DNA of 64,000 nt, taken from assembly GCA_963204915.1 (NCBI GenBank), contig CAUJHS010000076.1, positions 124,001 through 188,000 of the forward strand, read 5' to 3'. Source of the DNA: Planctomycetota bacterium (GTDB lineage Bacteria; Planctomycetota; Planctomycetia; Pirellulales; Pirellulaceae). Position numbers and translations under genes: made by a program. The first letter of the stretch is position 1. Each line of letters opens with the position of its first letter. The notes below the pieces were generated by a model. That model worked only from the letters and a program-made list of their open reading frames with translations. It searched no databases and was not told the DNA's origin. Shown here piece after piece: positions 18,590 to 28,903 of the stretch.

Positions 18590-21500
18590 TCACCGCGTGC
18601 TTTGGGCGACGGCCGTTTCCGATGAATGATTGGCCTTTGGAAAACGATCTTGCAGCGCTTGAACGCCCATTTCTTCTTCGCGCAGGGCCTCCATCGCTTT
18701 AACCACGGCTTCTGCGGCCTGAATTGTGGTAATGCAAGGAACCCCCTGTTGCACGGCCGCGGCGCGAATGCGGCCTTCATCGGTGCGGGCGCCTTTCCCA
18801 CTGGGGGTATTCATCACGAGCGCAATCTGACCGTTAATCAAGTAGTCAAGCAAATTAGGATGGCCCTCGGCGATCTTTTTCAATCGCTCGACCGGGATGC
18901 CTGCCTCCTCGAGTTTTGCCGCAGTACCTCGCGTAGCGACTAATTGATACCCCATGGCCGCAAGACGCTTGGCGAGTGGCACAATGGCGTCTTTGTGGCG
19001 GCGGGCCACGCTCACAAAAATGGAGCCTTTCATCGGCAGATCCGCACCGGCGGCAAGTTGGCTCTTGGCGAATGCGATGGAAAATCGCTCGCTAACGCCC
19101 ATGACTTCGCCCGTGCTGCGCATTTCGGGGCCAAGGACGATATCGACCCCCACGAATTTGCGGAAAGGAAAAACGCTTTCTTTGATCGACACGTGCGACG
19201 GGATCGGTTCGCGCGTTAAACCCAGCTCCTCGAGCGTCATGCCCGCCATGACTTTCGCGGCGAGTTTCGCAATGGGCACGCCCGTCGCTTTCGCCACGAA
19301 GGGCACCGTGCGGCTCGCACGGGGGTTCACCTCGAGCACGTAGACGTTGTACTGTCCGTTTTCCTTCTTGATGGCGAATTGGACGTTCATTAAGCCGCGC
19401 ACTTTGAGTTGTCGCGCCATGGCTTTGGTCGCTTCGCGGATTTCATCAATCACTGGACCGGGCAGGCTGTACGGTGGAATCGCACACGCCGAGTCACCGG
19501 AATGAACTCCCGCTTCCTCGATATGCTCCATAACGCCGGCCACCACGACCGTTTCTCCGTCGGCGATGGCGTCGACATCGACTTCGGTTGCGTCTTCGAG
19601 AAAGCGGTCGATGAGGACCGGTTGGCCCTGCGCGACGAGAAACGCCTCGGCCACGTAGCGTTCAAACTGGGCGTCGTCGTAACAAATCTCCATGGCGCGC
19701 CCGCCCAGAACAAAGCTAGGCCGGACCAGTGCGGGAAAACCAATCTTCGCAGCCTCGGAACGGGCCTGCGACATCGTACGGGCGATGCCGTTGGCAGGCT
19801 GCTTGAGCCCTAGCCGCGCCAAAAACTGTTGGAACTTCTCGCGATCCTCTGCGGCTTCGATCGTATCGACCGACGTGCCGATGATCGGAACGCCGGCCGT
19901 GGCCAGCCCGCGCGCCAAATTGAGCGGTGTTTGACCGCCAAACTGCACAATCACTCCGTCGGGCTGCACGCGATCACAAATGTTGAGCACGTCTTCGGTA
20001 GTCAACGGCTCGAAGAAGAGCAAATCACTGGTGTCGTAATCGGTACTTACCGTTTCGGGATTCGAGTTGACCATAATCGATTCGATGCCCATTTCGCGCA
20101 GGGCGAAACTGGCGTGACAGCAGCAATAGTCAAACTCGATGCCTTGTCCAATGCGGTTGGGGCCGCCGCCCAGAATCATGATCCGTCTTACCCCGGGCGC
20201 CTTGGGAGGCGTTTCGTCTTCGTCCTCATACGTTGAGTAATAGTACGGCGTGTAAGCTTCAAACTCCGCGGCGCACGTGTCCACCGACTTAAATACCGGT
20301 GTCACCCCGCGTTTTTTGCGTTCGTCGCGTACTTCCATCTCGCTCGTTTTCCACAACGTGGCGAGTTGCCGGTCGGAAAACCCAAACTGCTTGGCCTTAC
20401 GGAGAAGACGCGTATCGACGGAGGTTAAATCGTCGTGCGTTCGCAGCTCGTCCTCCATTTCGACGATTTCGCTAATCTGGTCGAGAAACCAGGGATCGAT
20501 CGCCGAGAGATCGTGAATTTCGCCCGCCGACATGCCCGCTTTCAACGCATAGCGTATGTGCCAAATCCGCTCGGCATTGGGGGTGGCCAGTTTAGCGCGA
20601 ATTTCCTCAATCGTGGGTTGTTTGTCGCCGCCCCACAAATCCTTGCCATCGCAACCCAGTCCAAACGCGCCAACTTCAAGACCGCGCAAGGCTTTTTGCA
20701 GCGATTCTTTGAACGTCCGGCCAATGGCCATTGTTTCGCCGACGCTTTTCATTTGCGTGGTGAGCGTGGCGTCGGCTTCCGGAAACTTCTCAAACGCAAA
20801 ACGCGGAACTTTCGTGACGACATAATCAATCGTCGGCTCAAAACAAGCCTTCGTTTCACGCGTGATGTCGTTGGGCAGCTCATGCAGGCGATAACCGACG
20901 GCGAGCTTGGCGGCGATTTTCGCAATCGGGAATCCCGTCGCCTTGGAGGCCAAGGCGCTGGAACGACTGACGCGCGGATTCATTTCAATGACGATCATCC
21001 GCCCGGTATGCGGATGGATCGCGAACTGAATGTTGGAGCCGCCCGTTTCGACGCCAATTTCGCGAATGACCGCGATGCTGGCGTCGCGCATGCGTTGGTA
21101 TTCTTTGTCCGTGAGCGTCTGGGCGGGCGCTACCGTGATCGAGTCGCCGGTATGCACTCCCATGGCGTCGAAGTTCTCGATCGAACAAATGATGACAACG
21201 TTATCGTCCAGGTCGCGCATCACCTCCATCTCGTACTCTTTCCAGCCGAGGATGGATTCCTCGACGAGCACTTCGTGAATGGGCGACTGATCGATACCTC
21301 GCCGCACTAAGGTGTCGAACTCCTCACGATTGTAGGCAATGGCCGATCCACTACCGCCGAGTGTGAAACTCGGCCGCACCACGCACGGCAAGCCAATATC
21401 GTTCAGGACGCGCCGAGCGTCTTCCAGGTTGTTGACGATTTCACCGCGACAAACCTCCAGCCCGATCTTCTCCATCGCGGCTTTAAACTGTTCGCGGTCC

Positions 21501-21880
21501 TCGGCCTTATCGATAACGTCGGCCCGGGCGCCGATCATTTCGACGTTGTATTTCTCCAACACGCCCTGCTTCGCCAGATCCATGGCCAGGTTCAAGCCGG
21601 TTTGCCCACCCAATGTGGGGAGGATCGCATCGGGGCGCTCCCGTTCGATGATCTTGGCGACAATGCGCCAGTCGAGCGGCTCGATGTACGTCCGCTCGGC
21701 CGTGTTGGGATCGGTCATGATCGTGGCCGGGTTCGAGTTGACCAGGACCACTTCGTACCCCTCTTCACGGAGGGCTTTGCACGCTTGGGTTCCCGAATAG
21801 TCAAACTCGCAGGCCTGGCCAATGACGATCGGTCCGGACCCGATGAGCAGAATTTTCTTGATGTCGTCGCGACGCGGCAC
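18590..21880 (-). CDS. carB: carbamoyl-phosphate synthase large subunit
   Basis: A 1096-residue enzyme making carbamoyl phosphate from bicarbonate, ATP and ammonia passed from CarA, feeding arginine and pyrimidine synthesis. The two homologous halves are clear: [20 protein letters not shown] near the start and [20 protein letters not shown] near residue 570, each followed by ATP-grasp domains ([15 protein letters not shown] and [15 protein letters not shown]). The C-terminal MGS-like allosteric domain ([14 protein letters not shown]) is present. GTG 21880 is chosen because AAGGAG lies 9 nt upstream; the frame runs 21 codons further. carA is not in the window. It is divergent from argH, so two arginine-related genes share one 387-bp control region. 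Confidence 0.97.
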   Translation of the reverse strand: MPRRDDIKKILLIGSGPIVIGQACEFDYSGTQACKALREEGYEVVLVNSNPATIMTDPNTAERTYIEPLDWRIVAKIIERERPDAILPTLGGQTGLNLAMDLAKQGVLEKYNVEMIGARADVIDKAEDREQFKAAMEKIGLEVCRGEIVNNLEDARRVLNDIGLPCVVRPSFTLGGSGSAIAYNREEFDTLVRRGIDQSPIHEVLVEESILGWKEYEMEVMRDLDDNVVIICSIENFDAMGVHTGDSITVAPAQTLTDKEYQRMRDASIAVIREIGVETGGSNIQFAIHPHTGRMIVIEMNPRVSRSSALASKATGFPIAKIAAKLAVGYRLHELPNDITRETKACFEPTIDYVVTKVPRFAFEKFPEADATLTTQMKSVGETMAIGRTFKESLQKALRGLEVGAFGLGCDGKDLWGGDKQPTIEEIRAKLATPNAERIWHIRYALKAGMSAGEIHDLSAIDPWFLDQISEIVEMEDELRTHDDLTSVDTRLLRKAKQFGFSDRQLATLWKTSEMEVRDERKKRGVTPVFKSVDTCAAEFEAYTPYYYSTYEDEDETPPKAPGVRRIMILGGGPNRIGQGIEFDYCCCHASFALREMGIESIMVNSNPETVSTDYDTSDLLFFEPLTTEDVLNICDRVQPDGVIVQFGGQTPLNLARGLATAGVPIIGTSVDTIEAAEDREKFQQFLARLGLKQPANGIARTMSQARSEAAKIGFPALVRPSFVLGGRAMEICYDDAQFERYVAEAFLVAQGQPVLIDRFLEDATEVDVDAIADGETVVVAGVMEHIEEAGVHSGDSACAIPPYSLPGPVIDEIREATKAMARQLKVRGLMNVQFAIKKENGQYNVYVLEVNPRASRTVPFVAKATGVPIAKLAAKVMAGMTLEELGLTREPIPSHVSIKESVFPFRKFVGVDIVLGPEMRSTGEVMGVSERFSIAFAKSQLAAGADLPMKGSIFVSVARRHKDAIVPLAKRLAAMGYQLVATRGTAAKLEEAGIPVERLKKIAEGHPNLLDYLINGQIALVMNTPSGKGARTDEGRIRAAAVQQGVPCITTIQAAEAVVKAMEALREEEMGVQALQDRFPKANHSSETAVAQSTR

Positions 21881-22267
21881 GGCGACAACTCCTTTCCTTG
21901 CAATGGTGACGCGAACAAAATTTCCCGAGGTTAGCACCTTCACCGCCCCAGGTACAAGGGCCTAGCCTTGGGAATTCGCCGAATCGGCCCCAAGCCGCGG
22001 CGACGATGCGCTGTTGTTGTGATTGTAGTGCTTGGCTTGATTGTAATGCTCGGCGGCGTGATTCGTCAGGGATAAAAAACTGAAGCAGCGTAGGCGTTTA
22101 CAACGCCACATTACCAAAACAGCCGGGCGCCTAGCGCGTTGCCCAATTTTCAGGCAGGGTGTGGTCCGGGGTCGATTGACACGTAGGATGGCCGGTCTTA
22201 GCATGAACAAATCGCTGGCGACGAACCACCCCAGTATCCGTTTTGTTAATAATTTACCGAGGCGCGA
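21881..22267. other. carB-argH divergent intergenic region
   Basis: This 387-bp region holds the promoters of both genes. Only the argH promoter at 22176-22204 is clear. No arginine-repressor-type operator pair is obvious to me, and I see no convincing open frame; the minus-strand frame at 21962-22444 overlaps argH and looks spurious. Confidence 0.5.
22176..22204 (+). promoter_or_regulatory. sigma-70-type promoter of argH
   Basis: TTGACA (22176-22181) is separated by 17 bp from TAGCAT (22199-22204). It would start transcription about 55 nt before the TTG start codon of argH. Confidence 0.6.
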
Positions 22268-23674
22268 TTGGCCACCCCTTCTCGATCTGGCGTGTTTTCT
22301 GGCGATGCAGACCGGCGTGTGGAGCGCTTCTCGGAAAGCATTTCTTTCGACTGCCGACTTTATGAGCAGGATGTGCGCGGTTCGATCGCGCATGCACAAA
22401 TGCTGGCCAAAGTGGGCGTTTTGACGCCGGACGAGCGCGACCAAATCGTGGTTGCCTTAACGGAAATTGGCCAAACCATCGCTGCCGGCAAAATGGAATT
22501 CCGGCAAGAGCTGGAAGACATCCACATGCACATCGAGCAAGCGCTGATCGAGCGTTTGGGCGATGTTGGCCGCAAACTGCATACCGGACGCAGCCGAAAC
22601 GACCAAGTTGCTACTGATTTTCGCCTTTGGGTGCGTGACGCAATTGATCAGATTGATCGCCGGATTGCGGCATTGCAAAAAGCGTTTGTCGGGCGCTGCG
22701 ATCGCGACACGGACGTAATCCTTCCCGGATACACTCATCTTCAACGCGCCCAGCCGGTACTGGCCCCCCACTACTGGCTCGCCTACTGTGAGAAGTTCGA
22801 GCGGGATCGGAGCCGGCTGGCAGATTGCCGACGCCGTACAAACCAATGCAGCTTGGGGGCAGCGGCCTTGGCGGGAACCACCCTACCGATTGACCGCCAC
22901 GATGTGGCAAATCGCTTAGGATTTGAGGGGGTTGCCGCCAACAGTCTGGATGTGTCGAGTGATCGCGACTTTGTGCTCGAGTTCGTGTTTTGCTTGACCC
23001 TTATTGCCGAACATCTGAGCACGTGGGCCGAAGAGTGGATTCTCTGGTCGACGGTCGAGTTTAACTTCATCAAACTTCCGCAGGAGTTTTGCACCGGGTC
23101 GTCCATCATGCCGCAAAAAATCAACCCCGACGTGCTGGAGTTGACGCGGGGAAAGACGGCTCGCGTGATTGGATCGCTGCAAACACTGTTGGTGTTGGTG
23201 AAGGGGCTTCCCCTGGCCTACAACCGGGATTTGCAGGAAGATAAACCCCCCGTATTCAATGCGTTTGACACCGTCGACGCCTGCCTGGAATTGGCGGCTC
23301 CGCTTGTGGAAGGCTCTGAGTTGAACCTTGCCGCCATCGAAGAGCGTTTGGAGCGCGGCTACTTGGACGCCACCACCCTCATGGAGTACCTCATCCAACG
23401 TGGTTTGCCGCAGCGATCGGCGCACCATGCCGTGGGTGCACTGGTGCGATCCGCTCTTGAACGCCGCTGTACGCTGGCGGAGTTGCCGCTGACGGAGTTT
23501 CAAAAGACCGACCCGAACTTGGACGCAAGCGTTTATAACGTGCTCGGCGTCCACAACGCCGTTCGTGCGTTCAAGAGTTACGGTTCAACGGCGCCGTCCG
23601 AGGTCGCCCGACAGGTAGCGCATTGGAAGTCACGTTTTTTTGGCGCCGAAGCGAGAATTCAAAGTGCGGAGTAG
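22268..23674 (+). CDS. argH: argininosuccinate lyase
   Basis: Splits argininosuccinate into arginine and fumarate, the last step of arginine synthesis. The 468 residues carry the fumarase-superfamily signature [15 protein letters not shown] and the conserved [17 protein letters not shown] and [10 protein letters not shown]. The start is a TTG at 22268 preceded by CCGAGG. The N-terminus reads [16 protein letters not shown] where most homologues have WGGRF-like residues, a mild divergence in a loop usually well conserved. A sigma-70-like promoter lies 64 bp upstream. It is divergent from carB. Confidence 0.96.
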   Translation: MATPSRSGVFSGDADRRVERFSESISFDCRLYEQDVRGSIAHAQMLAKVGVLTPDERDQIVVALTEIGQTIAAGKMEFRQELEDIHMHIEQALIERLGDVGRKLHTGRSRNDQVATDFRLWVRDAIDQIDRRIAALQKAFVGRCDRDTDVILPGYTHLQRAQPVLAPHYWLAYCEKFERDRSRLADCRRRTNQCSLGAAALAGTTLPIDRHDVANRLGFEGVAANSLDVSSDRDFVLEFVFCLTLIAEHLSTWAEEWILWSTVEFNFIKLPQEFCTGSSIMPQKINPDVLELTRGKTARVIGSLQTLLVLVKGLPLAYNRDLQEDKPPVFNAFDTVDACLELAAPLVEGSELNLAAIEERLERGYLDATTLMEYLIQRGLPQRSAHHAVGALVRSALERRCTLAELPLTEFQKTDPNLDASVYNVLGVHNAVRAFKSYGSTAPSEVARQVAHWKSRFFGAEARIQSAE

Positions 23675-23728
23675 TTGTCCAACTATACTAGAAGGGAATC
23701 GATCGATCCTTTCCACGGTGCACGCCGC

Positions 23729-26215
23729 ATGACGACGAGCTTCCCACGATTATTTCTCTTCGTTTGGTGCGCTACGGCGCCCGTCATCGCATTTAGTCAG
23801 GACCCTGCCGCCGATCCTTTTGGAGGCCCAGCACCCTCCGGCGCAGCGCCGGCGTCGGATCCCTTCAGTGGAGTTGGAACTCCCGCCGGAGAGGATCCCT
23901 TTGGCGGAGCCGCCGCTTCGCGTCCTGCCGCGACACCGACTGCTCCACCGGAGGGGGGGGCAGCGACGACAACCGAGCCCGCCGCGCCCGAACATCCGCT
24001 CGTCCAGCAGTTGCGATTGAACAACCCCAGCACTCCCTCGCAGTGGATGCGAGCGGTGATTGTCACCCTCGACCTACGCGAACACGCGGCGGCAAAGACG
24101 TTCCTAGGCCAATTGCTCGCGGCGAATTTGGATTCCGCCGCCCTGGCCGACTTAGTCCAAGAGTTTGGCTCAGCACCATTTGTGCGCCTGATGCGTACGA
24201 CCGAGCTTGAACCCGAAGGTAAACAATTCGCCCAAGCGGCAATGCGAGCCGCCGACGCGACTGCGCGTGACGCCGCGCGATTGCAAACCCTGGCCAGCCA
24301 GGTCAGTGATTCATCTGCTTCGGTACAGCGCACGGCAATTCGCGAGTTGCAACGTGCAGGTTCGGACGCCGTGGCGCCACTGGTTCGTCGATTGGCCGAT
24401 GATTCTCAGCGCGACGCTCACGCCGCGGTGCGCGATGCGCTTTACTACCTAGGGTCGTCTGCCATCGAGCCCCTGATGGGTGTACTGGAGTCACCCGATC
24501 CAAATCTCCGACGCCAAGCAATTGAGGTCCTTAGGCGCCTGCGAGCGAAAGTCGCCACGGCTTCGCTTGTGGGGGCGTTAGCAAATCCTCAAGAAGACCC
24601 GGAAGTGCGCTCCGCAGCGGGAAACGCCTTGGAAATGATGACAGGACTGCGGCCTCATCCCGCCGATGCTCGCGATTATCTGTCGTTGAGAATTAACGAA
24701 CTGCTCGACGGCGAGTTTCCGCGTACGCCAGATGTCGATGGAATGATCGAACTGTGGCGATGGGACGAGGCGCAAGCCGCTTCTACGCCGCAGCGTTATC
24801 CGGCCAATCAAGCTGGCGCGGTGCTGGCGGCACGTTTGGCCGTCGATTTGTATGAATTTGACCCTGCGCGCGAGGACCACCGCCGGCTTTACCTCGAATC
24901 GCAACTTCACGCCGCGAAGATCGCGGCAGGACTGCATTTGCCTCTGCCGCGAGGGGCTGGAACGGCCCATGCCAACGCTGCCGCGATGGGAGCCCAGGTG
25001 GTGGAAGACGCATTACAACACGCCATGGATTCAGGACGCATTCCTGCGGCGATCGGCGCCGCGGAAGTCTTGGGCGATATTGGCGCCTCGGCGTTAGCAC
25101 ATTCGGGAAATGCTTGTCCCGCTCCATTGGTGGCCGCATTAAGCCACAAGAATCAACGTTTGCGCATGGCGGCTGCCGAAGCGATCTCTAAGATTGATCC
25201 GAAATCTCCATATCCAAACTCATTCCGGTACATTGAGACCTTGGCGCGTCTCGCGCGTACAGAAGCGACACCGCGTGTCTTAGTGGCGGACCCCCGCAGC
25301 GATGTTTCTCAAACTCTCGCTGGTATGCTGATCGGCATGGGATTCGAGGCCGACGCCGCCTACACAGGCCGGCAGGCCTACGACATGGCGGGCCGACGCC
25401 CCGACTATGCGTTCGTGCTGTTGAGCGACGCGTTAAACGATCCGCCGGTGGGCCAAGTGGTCGAGTTGCTTCGCCAGGACTTGCGCACCGCCGACTTGCC
25501 GATTGGCGTAATGTACCGAATTGACGTCGAGCCGATCCGCTACACCAGCGAGACGGATGAACTAATCGACGAGGCGACGAAAACGGGCGACCGCGTTCCC
25601 GGGCTCTACTACAAGGAAGACCGCTTGATCGCGGCGCGGCGTATTGCCGGAAGCGATCGGCTGACGGCGGTGTTTCCCATGATTTATGATGCGGCCTCGC
25701 TCGACTATGCCATGCGCCGACTGCTTGCCATTGCCGACGGCGATTTCGTCACTCCGCAAGAACACCTCTACTACGCGCAGGTCGCCCTGGACGCCTTGGC
25801 CCGCTATGCCGACGATCCCGTGACGTATCGGTTCTACGAACCTGCCCGCGTGCAACTTTCGATTACCAAGGCTTTAGACGAACCGGAATTGGCCCCCATG
25901 GCGGCGAAAGCACTAGGGCGCCTCGGCTCGGCCGCCGCACAACGCGCTTTGGTCGACGTTGCAAGCCATATCGGTCGTCCGATCGAAGTTCGCCAAGCGG
26001 CGGCGCTGGCCTTCCGCCAAGCGGTGAAACGCGAGCATTTGCAGCTCACGACGAAAGAAATTCTCCTCCAGTACGAGCGTTATAACCAAAGCGCAAGTCT
26101 CGACCGTCAAACGCAAGTTGTACTTGGTCACGTGCTAGACACCCTGGAAGGGGTGCGCGAGGAACCGCCCCCCTCTCATCCTGCCGATGTCGAAGATCCC
26201 AATCCCGCCTCCTGA
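23729..26215 (+). CDS. predicted exported HEAT-repeat protein with an internal pseudo-receiver domain
   Basis: The protein has 829 residues. ATG 23729 opens a signal peptide (LFLFVWCATAPVIAFSQ), followed by a Pro/Gly/Ala-rich linker with three DPFxG repeats (about 25-70). Residues 180-300 contain HEAT-type repeats (AVAPLVRRLADDSQ, AIEPLMGVLESPDP), and further HEAT pairs appear around 425-490 and near 710-770. Between them, about 512-600, lies a domain resembling a response-regulator receiver (PRVLVADPRSDVSQTLAGML, then YAFVLLSDAL and LPIGVMYR), but a Ser occupies the expected phospho-Asp position (LLSD). The overall function is unknown. The next gene, a sigma-54 activator, overlaps its end by 29 bp. 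Confidence 0.8.
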   Translation: MTTSFPRLFLFVWCATAPVIAFSQDPAADPFGGPAPSGAAPASDPFSGVGTPAGEDPFGGAAASRPAATPTAPPEGGAATTTEPAAPEHPLVQQLRLNNPSTPSQWMRAVIVTLDLREHAAAKTFLGQLLAANLDSAALADLVQEFGSAPFVRLMRTTELEPEGKQFAQAAMRAADATARDAARLQTLASQVSDSSASVQRTAIRELQRAGSDAVAPLVRRLADDSQRDAHAAVRDALYYLGSSAIEPLMGVLESPDPNLRRQAIEVLRRLRAKVATASLVGALANPQEDPEVRSAAGNALEMMTGLRPHPADARDYLSLRINELLDGEFPRTPDVDGMIELWRWDEAQAASTPQRYPANQAGAVLAARLAVDLYEFDPAREDHRRLYLESQLHAAKIAAGLHLPLPRGAGTAHANAAAMGAQVVEDALQHAMDSGRIPAAIGAAEVLGDIGASALAHSGNACPAPLVAALSHKNQRLRMAAAEAISKIDPKSPYPNSFRYIETLARLARTEATPRVLVADPRSDVSQTLAGMLIGMGFEADAAYTGRQAYDMAGRRPDYAFVLLSDALNDPPVGQVVELLRQDLRTADLPIGVMYRIDVEPIRYTSETDELIDEATKTGDRVPGLYYKEDRLIAARRIAGSDRLTAVFPMIYDAASLDYAMRRLLAIADGDFVTPQEHLYYAQVALDALARYADDPVTYRFYEPARVQLSITKALDEPELAPMAAKALGRLGSAAAQRALVDVASHIGRPIEVRQAAALAFRQAVKREHLQLTTKEILLQYERYNQSASLDRQTQVVLGHVLDTLEGVREEPPPSHPADVEDPNPAS

Positions 26216-27251
26216 CTTGCTTTCTAGCGCCGCGCCGCCTATTCCGAGCCTGATTGGCTCGTGCCCGGCGATGCAGGAAGTGTATCGCCTCACGCGCAAG
26301 GTGGCGCGCAGCAATGCGTCGGTTTTGCTATTGGGCGAGACCGGAACCGGCAAAGAGTTAATTGCGTCGGCTATTCACCGCTTGAGTTTACGCGTCAATG
26401 GTCCTTTTGTGCGCGTCAATTGCGGCGCCTTGAGCGAAAGCCTGCTGGAGAGCGAACTCTTCGGCCATGTGCGCGGCGCATTTACCGGAGCCGTGGCGAA
26501 TCGCACAGGCCGCTTTGAAGCAGCGCACGGCGGCACCATTTTCCTCGACGAGATTAACTCGACGACGCTGCACCTGCAAGTGAAACTCCTTCGCGTGTTA
26601 CAAGAGCGAGAGTTCGAGCGGGTCGGCGACACGCAAACTCTACGCACCGACGCCCGCGTGATCGCCGCCAGCAACCGCGACCTTTGGAGTTTGGTCGAGT
26701 CGGAGGATTTTCGCGAGGACCTTTATTGGCGTTTAAACGTCGTGCCGATCATTATTCCGCCTTTACGAGAACGCAAAGAGGACATTCCGGAGTTGGTTTC
26801 GCACTTTTTGAATTTGTATAGCGAAAAGAACGACCGGTATGTGGTGTACTTTGCCCGAGACGCGCTCGACCTGTTGGTTGCCTACGACTGGCCTGGCAAT
26901 GTGCGCGAACTGCAAAACTACATCGAACGCGCCGTAGTGATGGCCGAGGGAGACGAACTCACCGTGGATCTCTTGCCAGAGGTGGTGCGCGGCGAGCGGC
27001 GGCGCCCTAATGGGCGAATGCGCGGGGTGGACCTGGAAGCCCTTACGTACCAGGTTGTGCAGGAAGGGTTATCCACGTCGGGGCCGGAAGAAGACAATCT
27101 ACACGGCAAAATCGTGAATCGTGTCGAGCGAGAGCTGATCGCCCAAGTCATGCTCGCTTGTAACAATGTGCAAACCAAGGCGGCGTCCCGCTTGGGCATC
27201 AATCGCAATACGCTCCACAAAAAGCTCAAAGAATACGATCTGGAATCGTAA
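26187..27251 (+). CDS. sigma-54-dependent transcriptional activator lacking a sensory domain
   Basis: A bacterial enhancer-binding protein of 354 residues that couples ATP hydrolysis to open-complex formation by sigma-54 RNA polymerase. All central motifs are intact: GETGTGKE (50-57), GAFTGA (97-102), IFLDE (118-122), the late LRERKEDIPELV, and WPGNVRELQNYIERAV. A Fis-type helix-turn-helix closes the protein (KAASRLGINRNTLHKKLKEY). Only about 23 residues precede the AAA+ domain, so there is no receiver, GAF or PAS input; activity must be set by its level, a partner protein or constitutively. The ATG at 26187 overlaps the upstream exported HEAT gene by 29 bp, so the two are co-transcribed. Confidence 0.94.
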   Translation: MSKIPIPPPDLLSSAAPPIPSLIGSCPAMQEVYRLTRKVARSNASVLLLGETGTGKELIASAIHRLSLRVNGPFVRVNCGALSESLLESELFGHVRGAFTGAVANRTGRFEAAHGGTIFLDEINSTTLHLQVKLLRVLQEREFERVGDTQTLRTDARVIAASNRDLWSLVESEDFREDLYWRLNVVPIIIPPLRERKEDIPELVSHFLNLYSEKNDRYVVYFARDALDLLVAYDWPGNVRELQNYIERAVVMAEGDELTVDLLPEVVRGERRRPNGRMRGVDLEALTYQVVQEGLSTSGPEEDNLHGKIVNRVERELIAQVMLACNNVQTKAASRLGINRNTLHKKLKEYDLES

Positions 27252-27302
27252 GTCGAACCGGCGCCTGACGGCCTAGCGGCGCGTGGAACACGGCGCCAAG
27301 TG

Positions 27303-27308
27303 GTATAA
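27303..27308 (+). promoter_or_regulatory. -10 element TATAAT upstream of the DUF4404 gene
   Basis: A perfect TATAAT lies 34 bp before the ATG at 27343. The matching -35 position is weak (GC-rich, no TTGACA), so strength is uncertain. Confidence 0.4.
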
Positions 27309-27342
27309 TGCATGGTGTTGGGAACGCCTACGAGGGAGAACC

Positions 27343-27624
27343 ATGGCCATGCCCGAGCGACTTGAAAAACTACGCGCGGCGGTTGAAGACTTAGAGCGGG
27401 AATTGCACTCGCTACAAGAAGTCGACCCCGAAACGCGACTCCTCCTGGAGGAAGCGCGGCGGGAAATTCACGATGCGTTAAGCCGCGAACAACATGAATC
27501 GCTCTTTGAAGGGCCGCTTTCGGGCCGCTTGGAGAGCGCCGCCCGTCGTTTCGAAGCAACCCACCCCACCCTGGCGGGTGTGCTAGAGCGATTAGTGAAC
27601 GGTTTGGCGCAGCTTGGAATCTAG
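27343..27624 (+). CDS. DUF4404-like small helical protein
   Basis: A 93-residue protein that is almost entirely alpha-helical: PERLEKLRAAVEDLERELHS, then EEARREIHDAL, and a C-terminal LAGVLERLVNGLAQLGI. This matches the short DUF4404 family of unknown function, probably a dimeric coiled coil. ATG 27343 is chosen because GGGAG lies 6 nt upstream; a longer frame from 27283 begins upstream of the -10 element. The gene follows the sigma-54 activator by 91 bp. Confidence 0.75.
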   Translation: MAMPERLEKLRAAVEDLERELHSLQEVDPETRLLLEEARREIHDALSREQHESLFEGPLSGRLESAARRFEATHPTLAGVLERLVNGLAQLGI

Positions 27625-27769
27625 CGCATCGCCGGCTTATTGTAGGGAATGCCGTGGTGACTCGGAAATATCCGTGACGACGCATTCCTGTTTGCCGTGT
27701 ATGATGGGAGTCACCGACGCCCGCGACAGGCTTGCTCCCCTCCCTTTGTTTTTGCCCTGGTCCGGAAGA

Positions 27770-28282
27770 ATGAAAAAGTTGCTTCTTCACGTCGTTTTAT
27801 CACTTATTTCTGTGCTTTCGGTCGCTTCGGTAGCGATAACGCCACCATCCATAGTGGGGGGCAATCAAGCGGCTGCCGCCGATGCGAAAGAGAAACCTGC
27901 GAAGCGGAGTGGTAAACCCGTTGATATTACCTACGACGACTTGAAAACCGACATCGGCAAGGATGACAAATGGGACTCGAAATTCCTGACCGACCGCATC
28001 AAAGAACTGGATGGTAAAACCGTTCGCCTACGGGGGTTTATGTTGGCCGGTTTTCAGACGAAGGGTATCGAACAATTCGTAATGCTGAAAAATACCGAAT
28101 GCAAATTCGGCGAAGGGGGCGAAGCGCACCACTGCGTTATGGTGCACATGACGCCTGGAGAATCTACGCGGTTTACGGTACGTGTACTGGAGGTGGAAGG
28201 CGTTTTACTACTCAAGCCATGGGATGGACCCGATGGCAATACCTGGGCCTTATACGAACTTCGAGATGCGGTGGTGAAATGA
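27770..28282 (+). CDS. small exported protein, DUF3299-like
   Basis: A 170-residue protein. ATG 27770 opens a strong signal sequence (KKLLLHVVLSLISVLSV), so a long frame starting at 27614 is rejected. The mature part begins with a Lys/Ala-rich linker and then a beta-rich domain: DGKTVRLRGFMLAG, EQFVMLKNTECKFGEG and RVLEVEGVLLLKPWDG. The order of strands and the DGK-VRL-GFM opening resemble DUF3299 proteins, but the PYxGACIHxPPPP part of that family is replaced by a Cys/His segment (KNTECKFGEGGEAHHCVMV), which could bind a metal or form a disulphide. Function unknown. Confidence 0.7.
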   Translation: MKKLLLHVVLSLISVLSVASVAITPPSIVGGNQAAAADAKEKPAKRSGKPVDITYDDLKTDIGKDDKWDSKFLTDRIKELDGKTVRLRGFMLAGFQTKGIEQFVMLKNTECKFGEGGEAHHCVMVHMTPGESTRFTVRVLEVEGVLLLKPWDGPDGNTWALYELRDAVVK

Positions 28283-28312
28283 GTCTGCCCGCATTCGGCG
28301 CAAATTCAATGA

Positions 28313-28341
28313 TTGACACACTTTGGCGACGGTCTTAGAAT
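28313..28341 (+). promoter_or_regulatory. strong sigma-70-type promoter of the DksA-like gene
   Basis: TTGACA (28313-28318), a 17-bp spacer and TAGAAT (28336-28341) form the best consensus promoter in the window. Transcription would start near 28348, about 54 nt before ATG 28402. Confidence 0.75.
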
Positions 28342-28401
28342 TCCCTGGTTTTGTGCGGTCCTCGAAAGCCCTCCCATTACTACTGTCCGGCGGAGTTGAG
28401 C

Positions 28402-28770
28402 ATGAAGAAGGCGGATCTTGATAATTTCCGGCAGCAACTCGCGAATATGCGAGCTCGCCTGGTGGGCGACGTAAACGCTATGGCCGATTCCGCCTTGAAT
28501 AACAATACGCGCGAAGCCAGCGGCAATCTCTCGGGGGTGCCGCTCCACATGGCCGATGTCGGTACGGACGCCTACGAACAAGAATTCACCATTAGTCGCA
28601 TCGAGAACGACGAAGAACTGCTCGCAGCCGTCGAAAGCGCCCTCGATCGCATCGAGAAAGGCGTGTTCGGCGCTTGTACCGAGTGTGGCGGGAAAATCCC
28701 CAAGGCGCGACTGACGGCTCTGCCCTATACGCCGTATTGCATCAAATGCGCCGAGGTGAATGAAGGATAA
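28402..28770 (+). CDS. DksA/TraR-type zinc-finger protein
   Basis: A 122-residue protein with a helical N-terminus (a coiled coil in the first 40 residues) and a C-terminal four-Cys zinc finger: ACTECGGKIP with Cys92 and Cys95, then YCIKCAE with Cys113 and Cys116. The spacing is that of DksA/TraR proteins, which enter the RNA polymerase secondary channel and modulate initiation. It is shorter than E. coli DksA (151 residues), so it belongs to the YocK/TraR-like side of the family. ATG 28402 has GGAG 7 nt upstream and a strong promoter precedes it. lspA follows after 133 bp; dksA-like and lspA adjacency is frequent. Confidence 0.92.
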   Translation: MKKADLDNFRQQLANMRARLVGDVNAMADSALNNNTREASGNLSGVPLHMADVGTDAYEQEFTISRIENDEELLAAVESALDRIEKGVFGACTECGGKIPKARLTALPYTPYCIKCAEVNEG

Positions 28771-28903
28771 GTTCTTGCGGCAGTTCGCTTTATAGTTATT
28801 GTCGCTAATCTCAGTCCGGTGAACCCGCGGGAGCTAGTGGGTCCCATGTCGCCGCCGAGCAGGATGCATCGGCGCCATTATTCACATCAAAGGATGGAAG
28901 CTC

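Noticed and set aside
20435..21310. A plus-strand frame of 291 codons
   Set aside because: It is antisense to carB and has no family resemblance.
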